Source: VRUE01 sp963824215
GTDB taxonomy: Bacteria > Actinomycetota > Thermoleophilia > Solirubrobacterales > 70-9
Length of the DNA: 64,000 nucleotides
Direction: 5' to 3'
Assembly (NCBI GenBank): GCA_963824215.1
Contig: CAWGOE010000004.1
Span: 186,001-250,000 of the forward strand
In this document: positions 48,425-57,119 of the stretch, one piece after another
Position numbering within the stretch: position 1 is the stretch's first letter
Layout: each line of letters opens with the position of its first letter
Translations under genes and position numbers: made by a program
The notes under the pieces: model-generated
What the model was told of the DNA's origin: nothing
Seen by the model: the letters and a program-made list of their open reading frames with translations, nothing else
Databases searched by the model: none

Positions 48425-50434
48425 CGTGCTCCCCTCCTGGCGTGGATCGTGCCGGCATCGTCGACCGATGCGTTCCAGTCTGGGGGGACGACGAAGGTCG
48501 ACTCGGGCAGCTCGAAGATGACGGGACCTTCCCGCGTCAGACCGGTTGGGGGCTCGCCGCGCAGGACGGGCGTCTCGGTCCACCCGCCCTCGAAGCGCAC
48601 TTGGCGGCTGGCCTCACGGAGCTCGCCCGTCGCCGCGGCACTGAGCTGCGGAGGCGGGCCGGGTTCGACCAGGGCGAGGCGGATGTGGACGAGCATGACC
48701 TCGCCATCCGGATCGCGGTGGCCGTAGCGCTCCTCGTGGGCCTGTTCGAAGCGGGCAATGAGGTCGACGGGGTCCGGTCGCGTGCTTCCTGGGATCGGTA
48801 GCTCGAACGCCTGGCCCGCGTAGCGCATCTCGTAGGCGACGTCGAGCTGCTCGGTTTCCCGCCTCATAGGCGGGAAAGTGAGAGCTCGACCCATCGCCCC
48901 CCAGCCGCAACGTCAGCTCATCGACCTCGGCGGCGATCCGCTCGGCACTCAGGTCTGCGCCGCTGAGCATCACCGTGCGCGTCGTGTCGCGGCGGCGATC
49001 GGAGGCGCAGAGGCCAAGGGCGGATAGCACCCCACCGGCGCGCGGGCAGAGGATCCGCTCGATGCCTAGCTCGGCGGCGATCGCCGCCGCGTGCATCGGC
49101 CCGGCGCCGCCGAAGGGCAGCAGAGCGAAGCGGCGCGGGTCGATGCCGCGCTCGACCGTGACCACGCGCAGCGCCCGCACCATCTCCTGGTTGGCGACCC
49201 GTACGATCCCCTCCGCCGTCTCCAGCTCGCCGAGGCCGAGTGAGTCGGCCAACGCTCCGACCGCGGTCCTGGCCGCGTCGAAGTCGAGCGGGACGCCGCC
49301 GGCCAAGGTGGAGTCGGCGGCGAGGCTGCCGAGCAGCAGGTTGGCATCGGTAACCGTGGGCTCGTTGCCGCTCCTGCTGTAACAGGCGGGCCCGGGCTCT
49401 GAGCCGGCCGACCGGGGTCCGACGCGCAGCGCCCCGCCGGGGTCGCGCCAGCCAATCGAACCGCCGCCGGCGCCGACCGTGTGCACGTCGACCATCGGCA
49501 GCTGGATCACGCGGCCGTCGATCTGGCGCGAGTCGGTCCGCCTCACGTCGCCCCCCTCGATCACGCAGACGTCACACGAGGTGCCGCCCATGTCGAGGCC
49601 GAGCGCGTTGCCGTCACCGCTGATCCGGGCGAGTAGGCCGGCGCCGACTGCGCCGCCAGCGGGACCTGAAAGGACGCTCCAAGCGCCCGCTCGCGCCGCC
49701 TGCTCTGCGCCGGCGACGCCGCCGGAGGACTGCATTACGAGCGGGGGCGGGACTCCGACCTCTTGCGCGGCCTCGCCGAGACGCCCCAGATAGCGGCCGA
49801 GAAGGGGGGAGAGGTAGGCGTCGATCGCGGTGGTCGAGCAGCGCTCGTACTCGCGGAAGCGGGGCAGGACCTCGTGCGAGGCGGAGACGTGGATGTGCGG
49901 CAGCGCGCGGCGCAGGTGCGCGGCGATCGCCTGCTCGTGCGCGGGGTCGAGGTAGGAGAAGAGCAGGCAGATCGCAACCGACTCGACGCCGCTATCGCTG
50001 ACCAGTTGCTCAAGCCGCTCCAGCTCGCCCTCGGCGAGCGGCGCCAGCTCACCCTCGGGCCCGACGCGCTCGGAAGCCTCGAAGCGCAGCTCCGGCTCGA
50101 TCAGCGGGGTCGGCTTGGGCCGGCAGAGCCGGTACAGGTCCGGCCTGTCCTGACGGCCAATCTCGAGCACGTCGGCGAATCCCTTGGTCGCGATCAGGGC
50201 GGTGCGGGCGCCGCGTTCCTCGAGCAGGGCGTTGGTGCCGACGGTCATCCCATGGGCGAAGGCCTCAACCCCCTCGGCCTCGCGACCGGCCCGTCGCAGC
50301 ACCTCCTCGACGGCGCCGATCACGCCGACGGACTGGTCCTCCGGGGTGGTCGGCAGCTTCGCCGTGTGGACCGTCTCGCCGTCGAAGAGGACGGCGTCGG
50401 TGAAGGTCCCCCCTACATCGACTCCGAGCAGCAT
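48421..50434 (-). pseudogene. hyuA: Hydantoinase A / oxoprolinase-type subunit, frameshifted
   Basis: The reading frame from ATG 50432-50434 encodes a HyuA N-terminus (MLLGVDVGGTFTDAVLFDGE; GMTVGTNALLEE; GLDMGGTSCDVCVIEGGD; FGGAGPMHAAAIAAELGI) down to about 48900. It then runs out of frame, while the family's C-terminal part (LDVAYEMRYAGQAFELPIPG to the stop at 48421) continues in another frame. Joined, the product would be about 670 residues, normal for HyuA, so a small indel at about 48850-48900 is likely. That is where the palindromic repeat copy 3 lies. It may be a real pseudogene or a sequence error. Confidence 0.75.
48841..48890. repeat. Palindromic repeat, copy 3, at hyuA frameshift
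   Basis: Inner arms TTTCCCGCC and GGCGGGAAA (48855-48877) and outer arms GTCGAGCT and AGCTCGAC. It resembles the other palindromes (GGCGGAAAGTC-type right arm) but is more diverged. It lies exactly where hyuA changes frame. Confidence 0.5.
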
Positions 50435-50452
50435 TGGGCTGACGCTAGCGAG

Positions 50453-50497
50453 TGCGGTCGAGGTTTGAACCGCATGGCGGGCCAAACCTCGACCGCA
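50453..50497. terminator. 14-base perfect hairpin between nadB and hyuA
   Basis: TGCGGTCGAGGTTT pairs perfectly with AAACCTCGACCGCA around a 17-base loop. It fills most of the 80-base gap after nadB and could terminate nadB or regulate hyuA, whose start is 19 bases further. Confidence 0.6.
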
Positions 50498-50515
50498 CCG
50501 GCCTGGGCCGTGCGG

Positions 50516-51964
50516 TCAGCGCCAGCTTTCGCGGCGGATCTCGCCGCCGGGGGCGAGCACGAAGTGGACGCCATCGAGCTCGGGGGCGAGGCCGGGGTGG
50601 TCACTGCGCAGGTGGCCGCCGCGCGACTCGGTCCGCTCCAGGGCGCAGGTCGCGACCGCCGTGGCAAGGGGATAGGGATCGTCGAGCAGCTCGTGTAGCT
50701 GGTCGGCGCTGCGCAGCGGCCCGGCGAGGCGCCAGACGGCATCGCGGGTCGCCTCGGTGGGCGGCTCGAAACACCACTCCGGCGGCGCCGGTCGCTCCCC
50801 GGCCGGGGAGTCTCCGAGCGCGGCGCGGGCAGCGCGGGCGCCGAAGACGAAGCACTCGCTGAGTGAGTTGGAGGCGAGTCGGTTGGCGCCGTGCAGGCCG
50901 GTGCAGGAGGCCTCGCCGACGGCGTAGAGGCCGGGGAGGGAGGAGCGCCCGTCGAGGTCGACCGCGATCCCGCCCATCGTGTAGTGGGCGGCGGGGGCAA
51001 CCGGAATGACTTCAGCGTGTGGGTCGAGGCCAGCCTCGCGCAGGGACTCGAAGACATTGGGAAAGCGGGCCGGGTCGAGCTCGCGCAGGTCGAGACGCAC
51101 GCTGCTGCCGTCGTCGGCCTCGATCCGGTCGAGGATCGCCGCCGTGACCGCGTCGCGGGGCGCCAACTCGTCGGTGAAGCGGCGGCCGGCGGCGTCGAGC
51201 AGGGTGGCGCCCTCGCCCCGCACGGCCTCGGTGATCAGCAGGCCGTCGAAGCGGCTGCCGGGCAGAGCGAGGGCGGTCGGATGGAACTGACAGAACTCGA
51301 GGTCGGCCAGCTCGGCGCCGGCAGCGGCGGCCATCACCATCCCGGCGCCGATCGCTCCGCGGGGATTGCTGGTGCGCCGCCAAAGCGCGGCAGCGCCGCC
51401 GGTGGCGACCACCGTTGCCGCTGCGGCGATTGGCTCGGCGTCGGTTAGCAGTCCGTAACAGCGCTCGCCATCGCTCCACAACGCTATGGCCGAGGTGCGC
51501 TCGCGCACGGTAATACTCGGCTCGGCGTCGACCATCGCCGCCAGCTTTCCGGTGATCTCGTGGCCCGTTTGGCTACCACCGGCGTGGACGATGCGGCGCC
51601 GCGTATGCCCACCCTCCAGCCCGAGCGCCAGCTCGCCGTCCTCATCGAGATCGAAAGCGACCCCGCGCTCGCGCAGTTCCCGGACCGCGTTCGGGGCCTC
51701 CTCGACCAGGACCTCGACGGCGGAAGGGCGGCAGAGCCCCCGGCCAGCCGCGATCGTGTCGGCCGCGTGCTGGGCGGGGGAGTCGCCTGGCTCCAGCGCC
51801 GCGGCCAGGCCTCCCTGCGCCCAGAAGCTGGCGCTCTGGGAGAGCGGCGTGCGCGAAACTACGCAGGCAGTCGCGCCCTGCTCCGCTGCCCGTAGCGCCG
51901 TCCAGAGTCCCGCGGCCCCGCCGCCGACGATGGCGACGTCGCACTCCTCCGCGCTTGCGGCTAT
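50516..51964 (-). CDS. nadB: L-aspartate oxidase, no usual start codon
   Basis: An FAD enzyme oxidising L-aspartate to iminoaspartate, the first step of NAD synthesis. I see the FAD loop (DVAIVGGGAAGLWTALRAAE), the SASFWAQGGLAAALEPGDSP and HTRRRIVHAGGSQTGHEITG motifs, EFCQFHPTALALPGSRFDGL, and the TGLHGANRLASNSLSECFVF signature. About 480 residues; the C-terminal helical part is short. From the first in-frame ATG (51533-51535) the N-terminal FAD domain would be lost, so the true start is upstream. No ATG, GTG or TTG is available; ATA at 51962-51964, overlapping the previous stop, or a CTG further up are candidates. Confidence 0.85.
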   Translation of the reverse strand: MAASAEECDVAIVGGGAAGLWTALRAAEQGATACVVSRTPLSQSASFWAQGGLAAALEPGDSPAQHAADTIAAGRGLCRPSAVEVLVEEAPNAVRELRERGVAFDLDEDGELALGLEGGHTRRRIVHAGGSQTGHEITGKLAAMVDAEPSITVRERTSAIALWSDGERCYGLLTDAEPIAAAATVVATGGAAALWRRTSNPRGAIGAGMVMAAAAGAELADLEFCQFHPTALALPGSRFDGLLITEAVRGEGATLLDAAGRRFTDELAPRDAVTAAILDRIEADDGSSVRLDLRELDPARFPNVFESLREAGLDPHAEVIPVAPAAHYTMGGIAVDLDGRSSLPGLYAVGEASCTGLHGANRLASNSLSECFVFGARAARAALGDSPAGERPAPPEWCFEPPTEATRDAVWRLAGPLRSADQLHELLDDPYPLATAVATCALERTESRGGHLRSDHPGLAPELDGVHFVLAPGGEIRRESWR

Positions 51965-52401
51965 CGGCCTGCCGCCTCTCGGCGTATCGCCTCGATCTGC
52001 GTGCGCAGCCAGGCGGCCGCCGCTTCGCGGGCGCGGGTCTCGCTCTCAGCGCTCGTGCCTTCCGCCGATGCCGCCTGCCGCTGTGCCTCCTCGACCCGCT
52101 TCTCAGCCGCTTCGGTCTGCGCCTCGATCTCGGCCAGGCGCCTCTCGGCAGCGGCGATCGCCTGATCCTTGGCGGCGCGCTCGCGCTCCAGCTCCTCGGC
52201 GTGCCCGCGACGCAAATCCTCCAGGGCTTCGGCGCTGACTTGTCGCTCCTTCTCCAGGTCGGCTTCGAGCGCCCGGATCTCAGCAGTGGCGCGTTTCTCA
52301 GCCGCCGTCGCAGCCGCGACCGCCTCGTTCAGCCGCCGTTCAGCCGCCTCGACCTGCGCGCTGGGGCTCTTGCTGCCGGGCTCGCGCTTTTCCTCGCTCA
52401 T
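51961..52401 (-). CDS. Alanine/glutamate-rich coiled-coil protein
   Basis: A 146-residue protein made almost entirely of a long coiled-coil helix (AEKRATAEIRALEADLEKER, then RRGHAEELERERAAKDQAIA). It has no signal peptide or membrane segment. Its stop overlaps the candidate nadB start, so they are probably translated together. It lies next to the inverted-repeat element at 52423-52586, which may affect its promoter. No family assigned; structural or scaffolding role is possible. Confidence 0.65.
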   Translation of the reverse strand: MSEEKREPGSKSPSAQVEAAERRLNEAVAAATAAEKRATAEIRALEADLEKERQVSAEALEDLRRGHAEELERERAAKDQAIAAAERRLAEIEAQTEAAEKRVEEAQRQAASAEGTSAESETRAREAAAAWLRTQIEAIRREAAGR

Positions 52402-52422
52402 CCCCGTTCAATCTATTACGTG

Positions 52423-52586
52423 GAGCCGCTTTCAAAATTAGCGCGAGTCCGGGGAGGTCGAGGACCAAGCGGGACGGCCGCGTCACGACTCCCGCGTAGC
52501 AGCGCTACGCGGGACGTCGGGACGGGGCCGTATCCGCGCAGTGTCATTCGGCCTCATCCGGGCCGCGATCATTTTGAAAGCGGCTC
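52423..52586. mobile_element. Possible MITE-like element with 16-base inverted repeats
   Basis: GAGCCGCTTTCAAAAT at 52423-52438 is the exact reverse complement of 52571-52586. The 132 bases between hold a perfect 10-base hairpin (TCCCGCGTAG, 52490-52514). There is no coding sequence inside apart from the end of the glycosyltransferase frame. No target-site duplication is evident. Chance or a structural element remains possible. Confidence 0.4.
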
Positions 52587-53537
52587 TTAGAGGACCGATC
52601 CCGGTCGAGCACCTCGCGGTAAGCGACGATCGTCCTTTCCGCCATCCGGCCCGCCGAGAGCGATGCGGCCCGCGCGGTGCCCTCGACGCGGGGGTCGTGG
52701 GCCTCCAGGTGGGGGCGTGCGGCCTCGCTCCAGCTTGTCGCATCAAACGGTGCGCAGGTCGCCCCCGCAATGCCAGCGAGTGCGAACGGGGCGATCCCGA
52801 CCGGGGTCGAGAGCACCGGCACGTCGCAGGCGAGCGCCTCGACGCAGGTCAGTCCAAACCCCTCGTAGTCGGAGGTGACGAGGACCGCGTTGGCCGCATT
52901 GACCCAGAGCGGCATCTGGTCCGGATCGATCGAGCCGCCGGTGAGCAGCTCCGCGCCGCTTGCGGCAGCTACCTCGAGGGCGCGATCGACGCGCTTCTCC
53001 GCTCGCTTTGGGTTGGCGGGGAAGAGCAGGTAGCGGCCGTTTGGATCGAGTCCGAGCTGCCGCCTTGCCTCCGCCCGCGGCATGGGACGGAAGCGACCGA
53101 GGTCGGGACCGCAGGGGAGGACCGCTGAGCCGGGCACTGGAGGCAGACCCGGCCGGCCATCCTCAGGGCCGAAGAGCGATCGGGAGACGGTGGCGACGAG
53201 AATCCGAGCGCCAGGCGATCCGCCGCGAGAGCGGCCCCACCACGGAGTGGCGGACGTCGGTGCCGTGGAAGCTGACGATCAACGGCCGGGCCCCGGCGAG
53301 CAAGGCCGACCAGGCCGTCAACCCATAGTGGACGTGGACGAGGTCGAAGCTCTCACGCTTCAGCAGTCGCCGAATGCGCAGGGCCGCGGGGAGGTAGTGG
53401 CTGGAGCCGGGGGGAAAGCTGAAGACGTCGACCTCGATACCGAGCCGGCGCATCTCCTCGACTTGGTCGAGCACCCAACGGCCCCGCTGGGGCGCCGCGG
53501 CATCGGGAACGAAGTTGGTGACGACCAGCACCCGCAT
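52544..53537 (-). pseudogene. Glycosyltransferase family 4-like, frameshifted
   Basis: From ATG 53535-53537 the frame encodes a GT-B N-terminal half (MRVLVVTNFVPDAAAPQRGR; DLVHVHYGLTAWSALLAGAR; SFHGTDVRH) and breaks at about 53205. The downstream frame continues with RILVATVSRSLFGPEDGRPG and the donor-binding half (YLLFPANPKRAEKRVDRALE; SDYEGFGLTCVEALACDVPV). A one-base indel explains this. The C-terminal last residues are encoded within the inverted repeat element. Likely sugar transfer to a cell-surface molecule if intact. Could be a sequencing error. Confidence 0.72.
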
Positions 53538-53684
53538 CGGCCGCTGAGCGTACCCGCAGCCGGGGCCGGCAGCGGTTCGTCTCCAACTTTTGACATTCCC
53601 GCCGCGGAATTGGCCCATTTACGTCTAGATCCGTGATTCGCGGCCGCCCAGGATCGGGGGCAAACCCGAGCTAGGAGGCTTCGA

Positions 53685-53933
53685 ATGATCTACGCGCTGA
53701 TTGGCTTTGCGCACGCCGCGATCGAGCGGCGGGTGCTGGCGATCCGATCCCTGGCAGCAGGTGAGCGTGGGCAGGGGACGGTCGAGTACGTCGGCCTGAT
53801 CCTGCTCGTCTCGCTGCTGATGGTCGGCATGGTCGCCGCGATGAAGGGATTCAACGGCAAACAGGGCACCGAGCTGGCCGGCGTGATCGTCGACAAGATC
53901 AAGCAGGCGGTCGACAAAGTCGCGTTCAAATGA
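53685..53933 (+). CDS. Flp/Fap-type class IVb pilin
   Basis: An 82-residue pilin precursor with AGGAGG 8 bases before the ATG. The prepilin site is GERG|QGTVE, with Glu at +5, followed by the hydrophobic helix YVGLILLVSLLMVGMVAA. The short C-terminal part (GVIVDKIKQAVDKVAF) is helical. It would form thin pili for attachment, with a Tad-type secretion system encoded elsewhere. No assembly genes are nearby. Confidence 0.85.
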   Translation: MIYALIGFAHAAIERRVLAIRSLAAGERGQGTVEYVGLILLVSLLMVGMVAAMKGFNGKQGTELAGVIVDKIKQAVDKVAFK

Positions 53934-54012
53934 GCGCGGCGGAGGGCGGCTCACCCTGTGGAGCCCCCTTCCGGGCCGCCGCGCCCCCAGCGCGCATGAC
54001 AGACTCGCGCCC

Positions 54013-54738
54013 ATGCCAGCTTCGCGCAGCTATGACAGGGCGCCGGCCGACATCCGGCCGGTCGACATCGATCCCGGTTTCGTCGCCAGCGCTGACGGCT
54101 CGGCGCTGATCTCGATCGGCAAAACCCGGGTGATCTGCACGGCGTCGGTCAACGAGTCGGTGCCGAAGTGGATGGGAGGCCGCGGCAAAGGCTGGGTCAC
54201 CGCCGAGTACGCGATGCTGCCGGCCTCGACCGGCGACCGCAAGGCGCGTGACGTCTCGCGCGGCAAGCAGGACGGCCGCGGGGTTGAGATCCAACGCCTG
54301 ATCGGCCGCTCGCTGCGCGTCGTCGTCGACTTCAAGGCACTGGGCGAACGCAGCATCTACGTCGATTGCGATGTGCTTGAAGCCGACGGCGGTACCCGCT
54401 GTGCGGCGATCACCGGCGGCTACGTGGCGCTTCGGCTGGCGATGCAGAAGCTGCTCGACGCGAAGAAGATCGAGACGATGCCGCTGACCGGTTCGGTCGC
54501 TGCGGTCAGCGTCGGCATGGTCGACGGGCGGGCGCTCTGCGACCTCGACTACGGCGAGGACTCGCGGGCCGAGGTCGACGCCAACGTGGTGATGACCGGC
54601 GACGGCGGCCTGGTCGAGGTGCAGGCGACGGCGGAGCGGACGCCGCTCTCGCGGGCTTCGCTCGATGAGCTGCTGGGGTTCGCCGAGATGGGCATCTCGC
54701 GGCTGCGCCAGGTGCAGGAGCGGGTAACCGAGACCTGA
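54013..54738 (+). CDS. rph: RNase PH
   Basis: A 241-residue phosphorolytic 3' exoribonuclease that trims tRNA 3' ends. Family motifs: GSALISIGKTRVICTASVNE, GWVTAEYAMLPASTGDRKAR, GRGVEIQRLIGRSLR, and CDVLEADGGTRCAAITGGYV. Full length. It is followed after 14 bases by rdgB and then by overlapping genes, a common arrangement (rph-rdgB) in many bacteria. Confidence 0.97.
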   Translation: MPASRSYDRAPADIRPVDIDPGFVASADGSALISIGKTRVICTASVNESVPKWMGGRGKGWVTAEYAMLPASTGDRKARDVSRGKQDGRGVEIQRLIGRSLRVVVDFKALGERSIYVDCDVLEADGGTRCAAITGGYVALRLAMQKLLDAKKIETMPLTGSVAAVSVGMVDGRALCDLDYGEDSRAEVDANVVMTGDGGLVEVQATAERTPLSRASLDELLGFAEMGISRLRQVQERVTET

Positions 54739-54752
54739 TCTTCGGTGACCCC

Positions 54753-55358
54753 TTGATCTTCGCCACTGGCAATAAGCACAAGCTGCGCGAGATGCGCGAA
54801 CTGCTTCCGGGGATCGAGCTGGAGCCGTTGCCGGAGGGGGTCGAGCTGCCACCCGAGGACGGTGAGGGCTTCGCCGAGATCGCCCTCGATAAGGCGCGGG
54901 CGGCGCACGCGGCGACCGGCGAGGCGGCGCTCGGCGACGACTCGGGGATCGGTGCGGTGGCGCTCGGCGGCCGCCCGGGAATCCACTCGGCGCGTTACGG
55001 CGGCGATGGCGCGAGCGACGAGGAGAACCTGGAGAAGCTCCTGAGCGAGGTGGCCTCCGCCGGCGACGAGCGTGGCGCCTACTACGTATGCGCTCTCGCC
55101 CTGGTCGAAGCCGACGGCTCCGAGCACGTCTTCGAGGCGCGCTGCGACGGCCAGCTGATCGAGCAGGCACGGGGGGAGGGTGGCTTCGGCTATGACCCGG
55201 CCTTCGTCCCGGACGCGACTGGCCCCGACGACGCCCGCACCTACTCGGAGATCAGCCAGGAGGAGAAGAACGCGATCAGCCACCGGGGCCGTGCCGCGCG
55301 GCTGCTCGCCCGGCACCTGGAGGCGAGCGCCGGCAGGCCGGCGCCGATCGACCGATGA
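54753..55358 (+). CDS. rdgB: RdgB/HAM1-type XTP/dITP diphosphatase
   Basis: A 201-residue inosine triphosphate pyrophosphatase-like enzyme that removes non-canonical purine nucleotides. Motifs: ATGNKHKLREMRELLPGIEL (nucleotide binding), GDDSGIGAVALGGRPGIHSA and GEGGFGYDPAFVP. The start is TTG at 54753. It overlaps the CDF transporter gene by 4 bases (ATGA). It commonly follows rph. Confidence 0.95.
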   Translation: MIFATGNKHKLREMRELLPGIELEPLPEGVELPPEDGEGFAEIALDKARAAHAATGEAALGDDSGIGAVALGGRPGIHSARYGGDGASDEENLEKLLSEVASAGDERGAYYVCALALVEADGSEHVFEARCDGQLIEQARGEGGFGYDPAFVPDATGPDDARTYSEISQEEKNAISHRGRAARLLARHLEASAGRPAPIDR

Positions 55359-56263
55359 TCCGCACCAAAAGCGGCGCGGCGGCGCTCTCGATTGCCTCCA
55401 ACTCGGTCCTGATCGCGATCAAGCTCGCCGCCGGGGCGATCACCGGCTCAATCGCGATCCTCACCGAGGCGATCCACTCGTTGATCGACCTTGTCGCCTC
55501 GGTCGTCGCCTTCGTCTCGGTGCGCAAGGCTGATGAGCCGGCCGACGAGGACCACCCCTATGGGCACGAGAAGGTCGAAAGCCTGGCGGCGACGATCGAG
55601 GGGATGCTGATTCTGGTCGGTGCCGGGATCATCATCTATGAGGCGACCCACCGCCTCGTCGATGGCGCCGAGGTCGACGCGCTGGGGATCGGCATCGCGG
55701 TGATGGGCTTCTCCGTCGTCGCCAACCTGGTCGTCTCCACGATCCTTTCGCGCCAGGCACGGACGCACGACTCGCTGGCGCTAGAGGGTGATGCGGCCCA
55801 CCTGCGCACCGACGCGCTCACCTCGGCCGGCGTCCTCGCCGGCCTGGCGCTCGTCGAGATCACTGGCGTAGTCGCCTTCGACTCGATCACGGCGCTCGTC
55901 GTCGCCTCAGCGATCGTCGTAGCCGGCATACGGATCATCCGCCGCTCCTCCGGGGTGCTGGTCGACGAAGTCCTGCCCGATGAGGAGATGGACCGGATCG
56001 AGGCCGCGATCGCTACCGCCCGCACCCCCGAGGTCGCCGGCTACCACAAGCTGCGCGCCCGCCGCGCTGGCAGCCGTCGCTACATTGACCTCCACGTCCA
56101 GTACCGCTCCGGAACCAGCCTAGAGCGGGCCCACGAGCTCGCCCACCGGATGCGCGAGGAGATCGAGGCCGACATTCGCCGCGCCGAGGTCCTGATCCAC
56201 GTCGAGCCGGAGACCTCGTTCCACGATCCGGCCAAGGACAACGGCCCTTTTCGTGCCGGCTGA
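55355..56263 (+). CDS. CDF family cation efflux protein
   Basis: A 302-residue cation diffusion facilitator, which exports Zn, Mn, Fe or similar divalent cations by proton exchange. Six membrane segments are expected; metal-site motifs are HSLID in segment 2 (AIHSLIDLVA) and HLRTDALTS in segment 5, and HPYGHEK precedes segment 3. A cytoplasmic C-terminal domain (YIDLHVQYRSGTSLERAHEL) follows. It is translationally coupled to rdgB. Metal preference is not certain. Confidence 0.93.
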   Translation: MIRTKSGAAALSIASNSVLIAIKLAAGAITGSIAILTEAIHSLIDLVASVVAFVSVRKADEPADEDHPYGHEKVESLAATIEGMLILVGAGIIIYEATHRLVDGAEVDALGIGIAVMGFSVVANLVVSTILSRQARTHDSLALEGDAAHLRTDALTSAGVLAGLALVEITGVVAFDSITALVVASAIVVAGIRIIRRSSGVLVDEVLPDEEMDRIEAAIATARTPEVAGYHKLRARRAGSRRYIDLHVQYRSGTSLERAHELAHRMREEIEADIRRAEVLIHVEPETSFHDPAKDNGPFRAG

Positions 56264-56300
56264 CCCGCCGCCCCCGGACGCGAGCCGAGGAGGCGGCGGT

Positions 56301-56450
56301 TTATGGGGAGGGCAAGAGATTCACCGCGGCGGCCAGCCCGACGGCGATCACGGTGACCGTGTAGCCGGTGTAGCCGCTGATCGCAAAGAGGACGGCAGCG
56401 ATCGCGCAGACGGCGACGACGGTGATCCAGGAGGCGCGGGCCAGGGACAC
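56301..56450 (-). CDS. Small two-pass membrane protein (49 residues)
   Basis: A GTG at 56448-56450 opens a 49-residue frame on the minus strand (ASWITVVAVCAIAAVLFAIS, then GYTGYTVTVIAVGLAAAVNL) with two clear hydrophobic segments and a Gly/Tyr turn. The stop is TAA at 56301-56303. It is convergent with the CDF gene and divergent from the Roadblock-like gene. No Shine-Dalgarno is evident. Reading is convincing from composition and length; no family is recognised. Confidence 0.5.
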   Translation of the reverse strand: MSLARASWITVVAVCAIAAVLFAISGYTGYTVTVIAVGLAAAVNLLPSP

Positions 56451-56470
56451 GGGCCGCTATTTTGGCCGAG

Positions 56471-56905
56471 ATGGCCGACGACGACATGAGCACCGTGGTT
56501 TCGGGCGACGCCGCCGAGGGCGCGCTTGCCTATCTGACCGAGATGTCACCCGACCTTCGCGGCGCCGCGATCCTCGCTGGCGACGGCGCTGTCCTCGCCG
56601 CCAGCGGCGACGCCAAGCGCTGGCGCGAGGACGCCGCCACCCTCTTCGAAGTGGCCGACCGCAGCGGCGGGCCGATCGAGCAAGTCCACATCGGGACCGA
56701 GCAGGGCGAGGTCTTCGCCCTCCGTCAGGCTGGCCTCGCGGCGGTTGCGGTGACCGATCGCTTCGCACTCGCCTCGCTCACGTTCTTCGACATGCGGGCC
56801 GTGCTGCGCGACCTGGCGAATGGGAAGCCGCATCCGACTTTGACCCCGCCAGAGGGTGGAAAAAGTCGGAAGCGCAACCGTAGGGCTGGCCGAGATGGCG
56901 CCTAA
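56471..56905 (+). CDS. Roadblock/LC7-like protein, tail derived from repeat
   Basis: A 144-residue protein with the Roadblock/LC7 fold pattern (YLTEMSPDLRGAAILAGDGA; EDAATLFEVADRSG; QGEVFALRQAGLAAVAVTDR), a type that usually works with small GTPases or sensor kinases. I used ATG 56471; a TTG nine bases earlier is possible. The last ~24 residues (TLTPPEGGKSRKRNRRAGRD) are encoded by the palindromic repeat copy 4 and its flank, so the native C-terminus may have been altered. It overlaps the next ORF. Confidence 0.7.
   Translation: MADDDMSTVVSGDAAEGALAYLTEMSPDLRGAAILAGDGAVLAASGDAKRWREDAATLFEVADRSGGPIEQVHIGTEQGEVFALRQAGLAAVAVTDRFALASLTFFDMRAVLRDLANGKPHPTLTPPEGGKSRKRNRRAGRDGA
56834..56869. repeat. 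Palindromic repeat, copy 4
   Basis: CCGACTT...AAGTCGG outer arms with a CCCCGCC/GGGTGG-type centre. It matches copy 1 (12851-12886) in arms, spacing and the following AGCG. It lies inside the 3' end of the Roadblock-like gene. Confidence 0.65.
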
Positions 56906-57119
56906 GCCTCATCGAGTGTTGCTCGACCGCGTCTCCGGCTACGCCGACGAGGCGGCCGCCTACATGCGCCGCCGGCGCGCTTCGCGTCGTCCCTTCGCCC
57001 GTCTCTACTACGCCGGGGGCAAGGCGGAGGACCATGCCACCGACTCGGTGACCGGCGGCGAGCTCTTCGTCGCCGCCGGCAGGCTGATCGAGGTGGCCGG
57101 GAAGAGATCTAAGTCGTGA
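56895..57119 (+). CDS. Small basic protein upstream of tldD
   Basis: A 74-residue protein from ATG 56895 (MAPKPHRVLLDRVSGYADEA, then AAYMRRRRASRRPFARLYYA). It is rich in Arg and overlaps the Roadblock-like gene by 11 bases at its start and tldD by 4 bases at its end (GTGA). The tight coupling argues it is real. No domain is recognised; it could be a small partner of the TldD/TldE pair or of the Roadblock-like protein. Confidence 0.5.
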   Translation: MAPKPHRVLLDRVSGYADEAAAYMRRRRASRRPFARLYYAGGKAEDHATDSVTGGELFVAAGRLIEVAGKRSKS

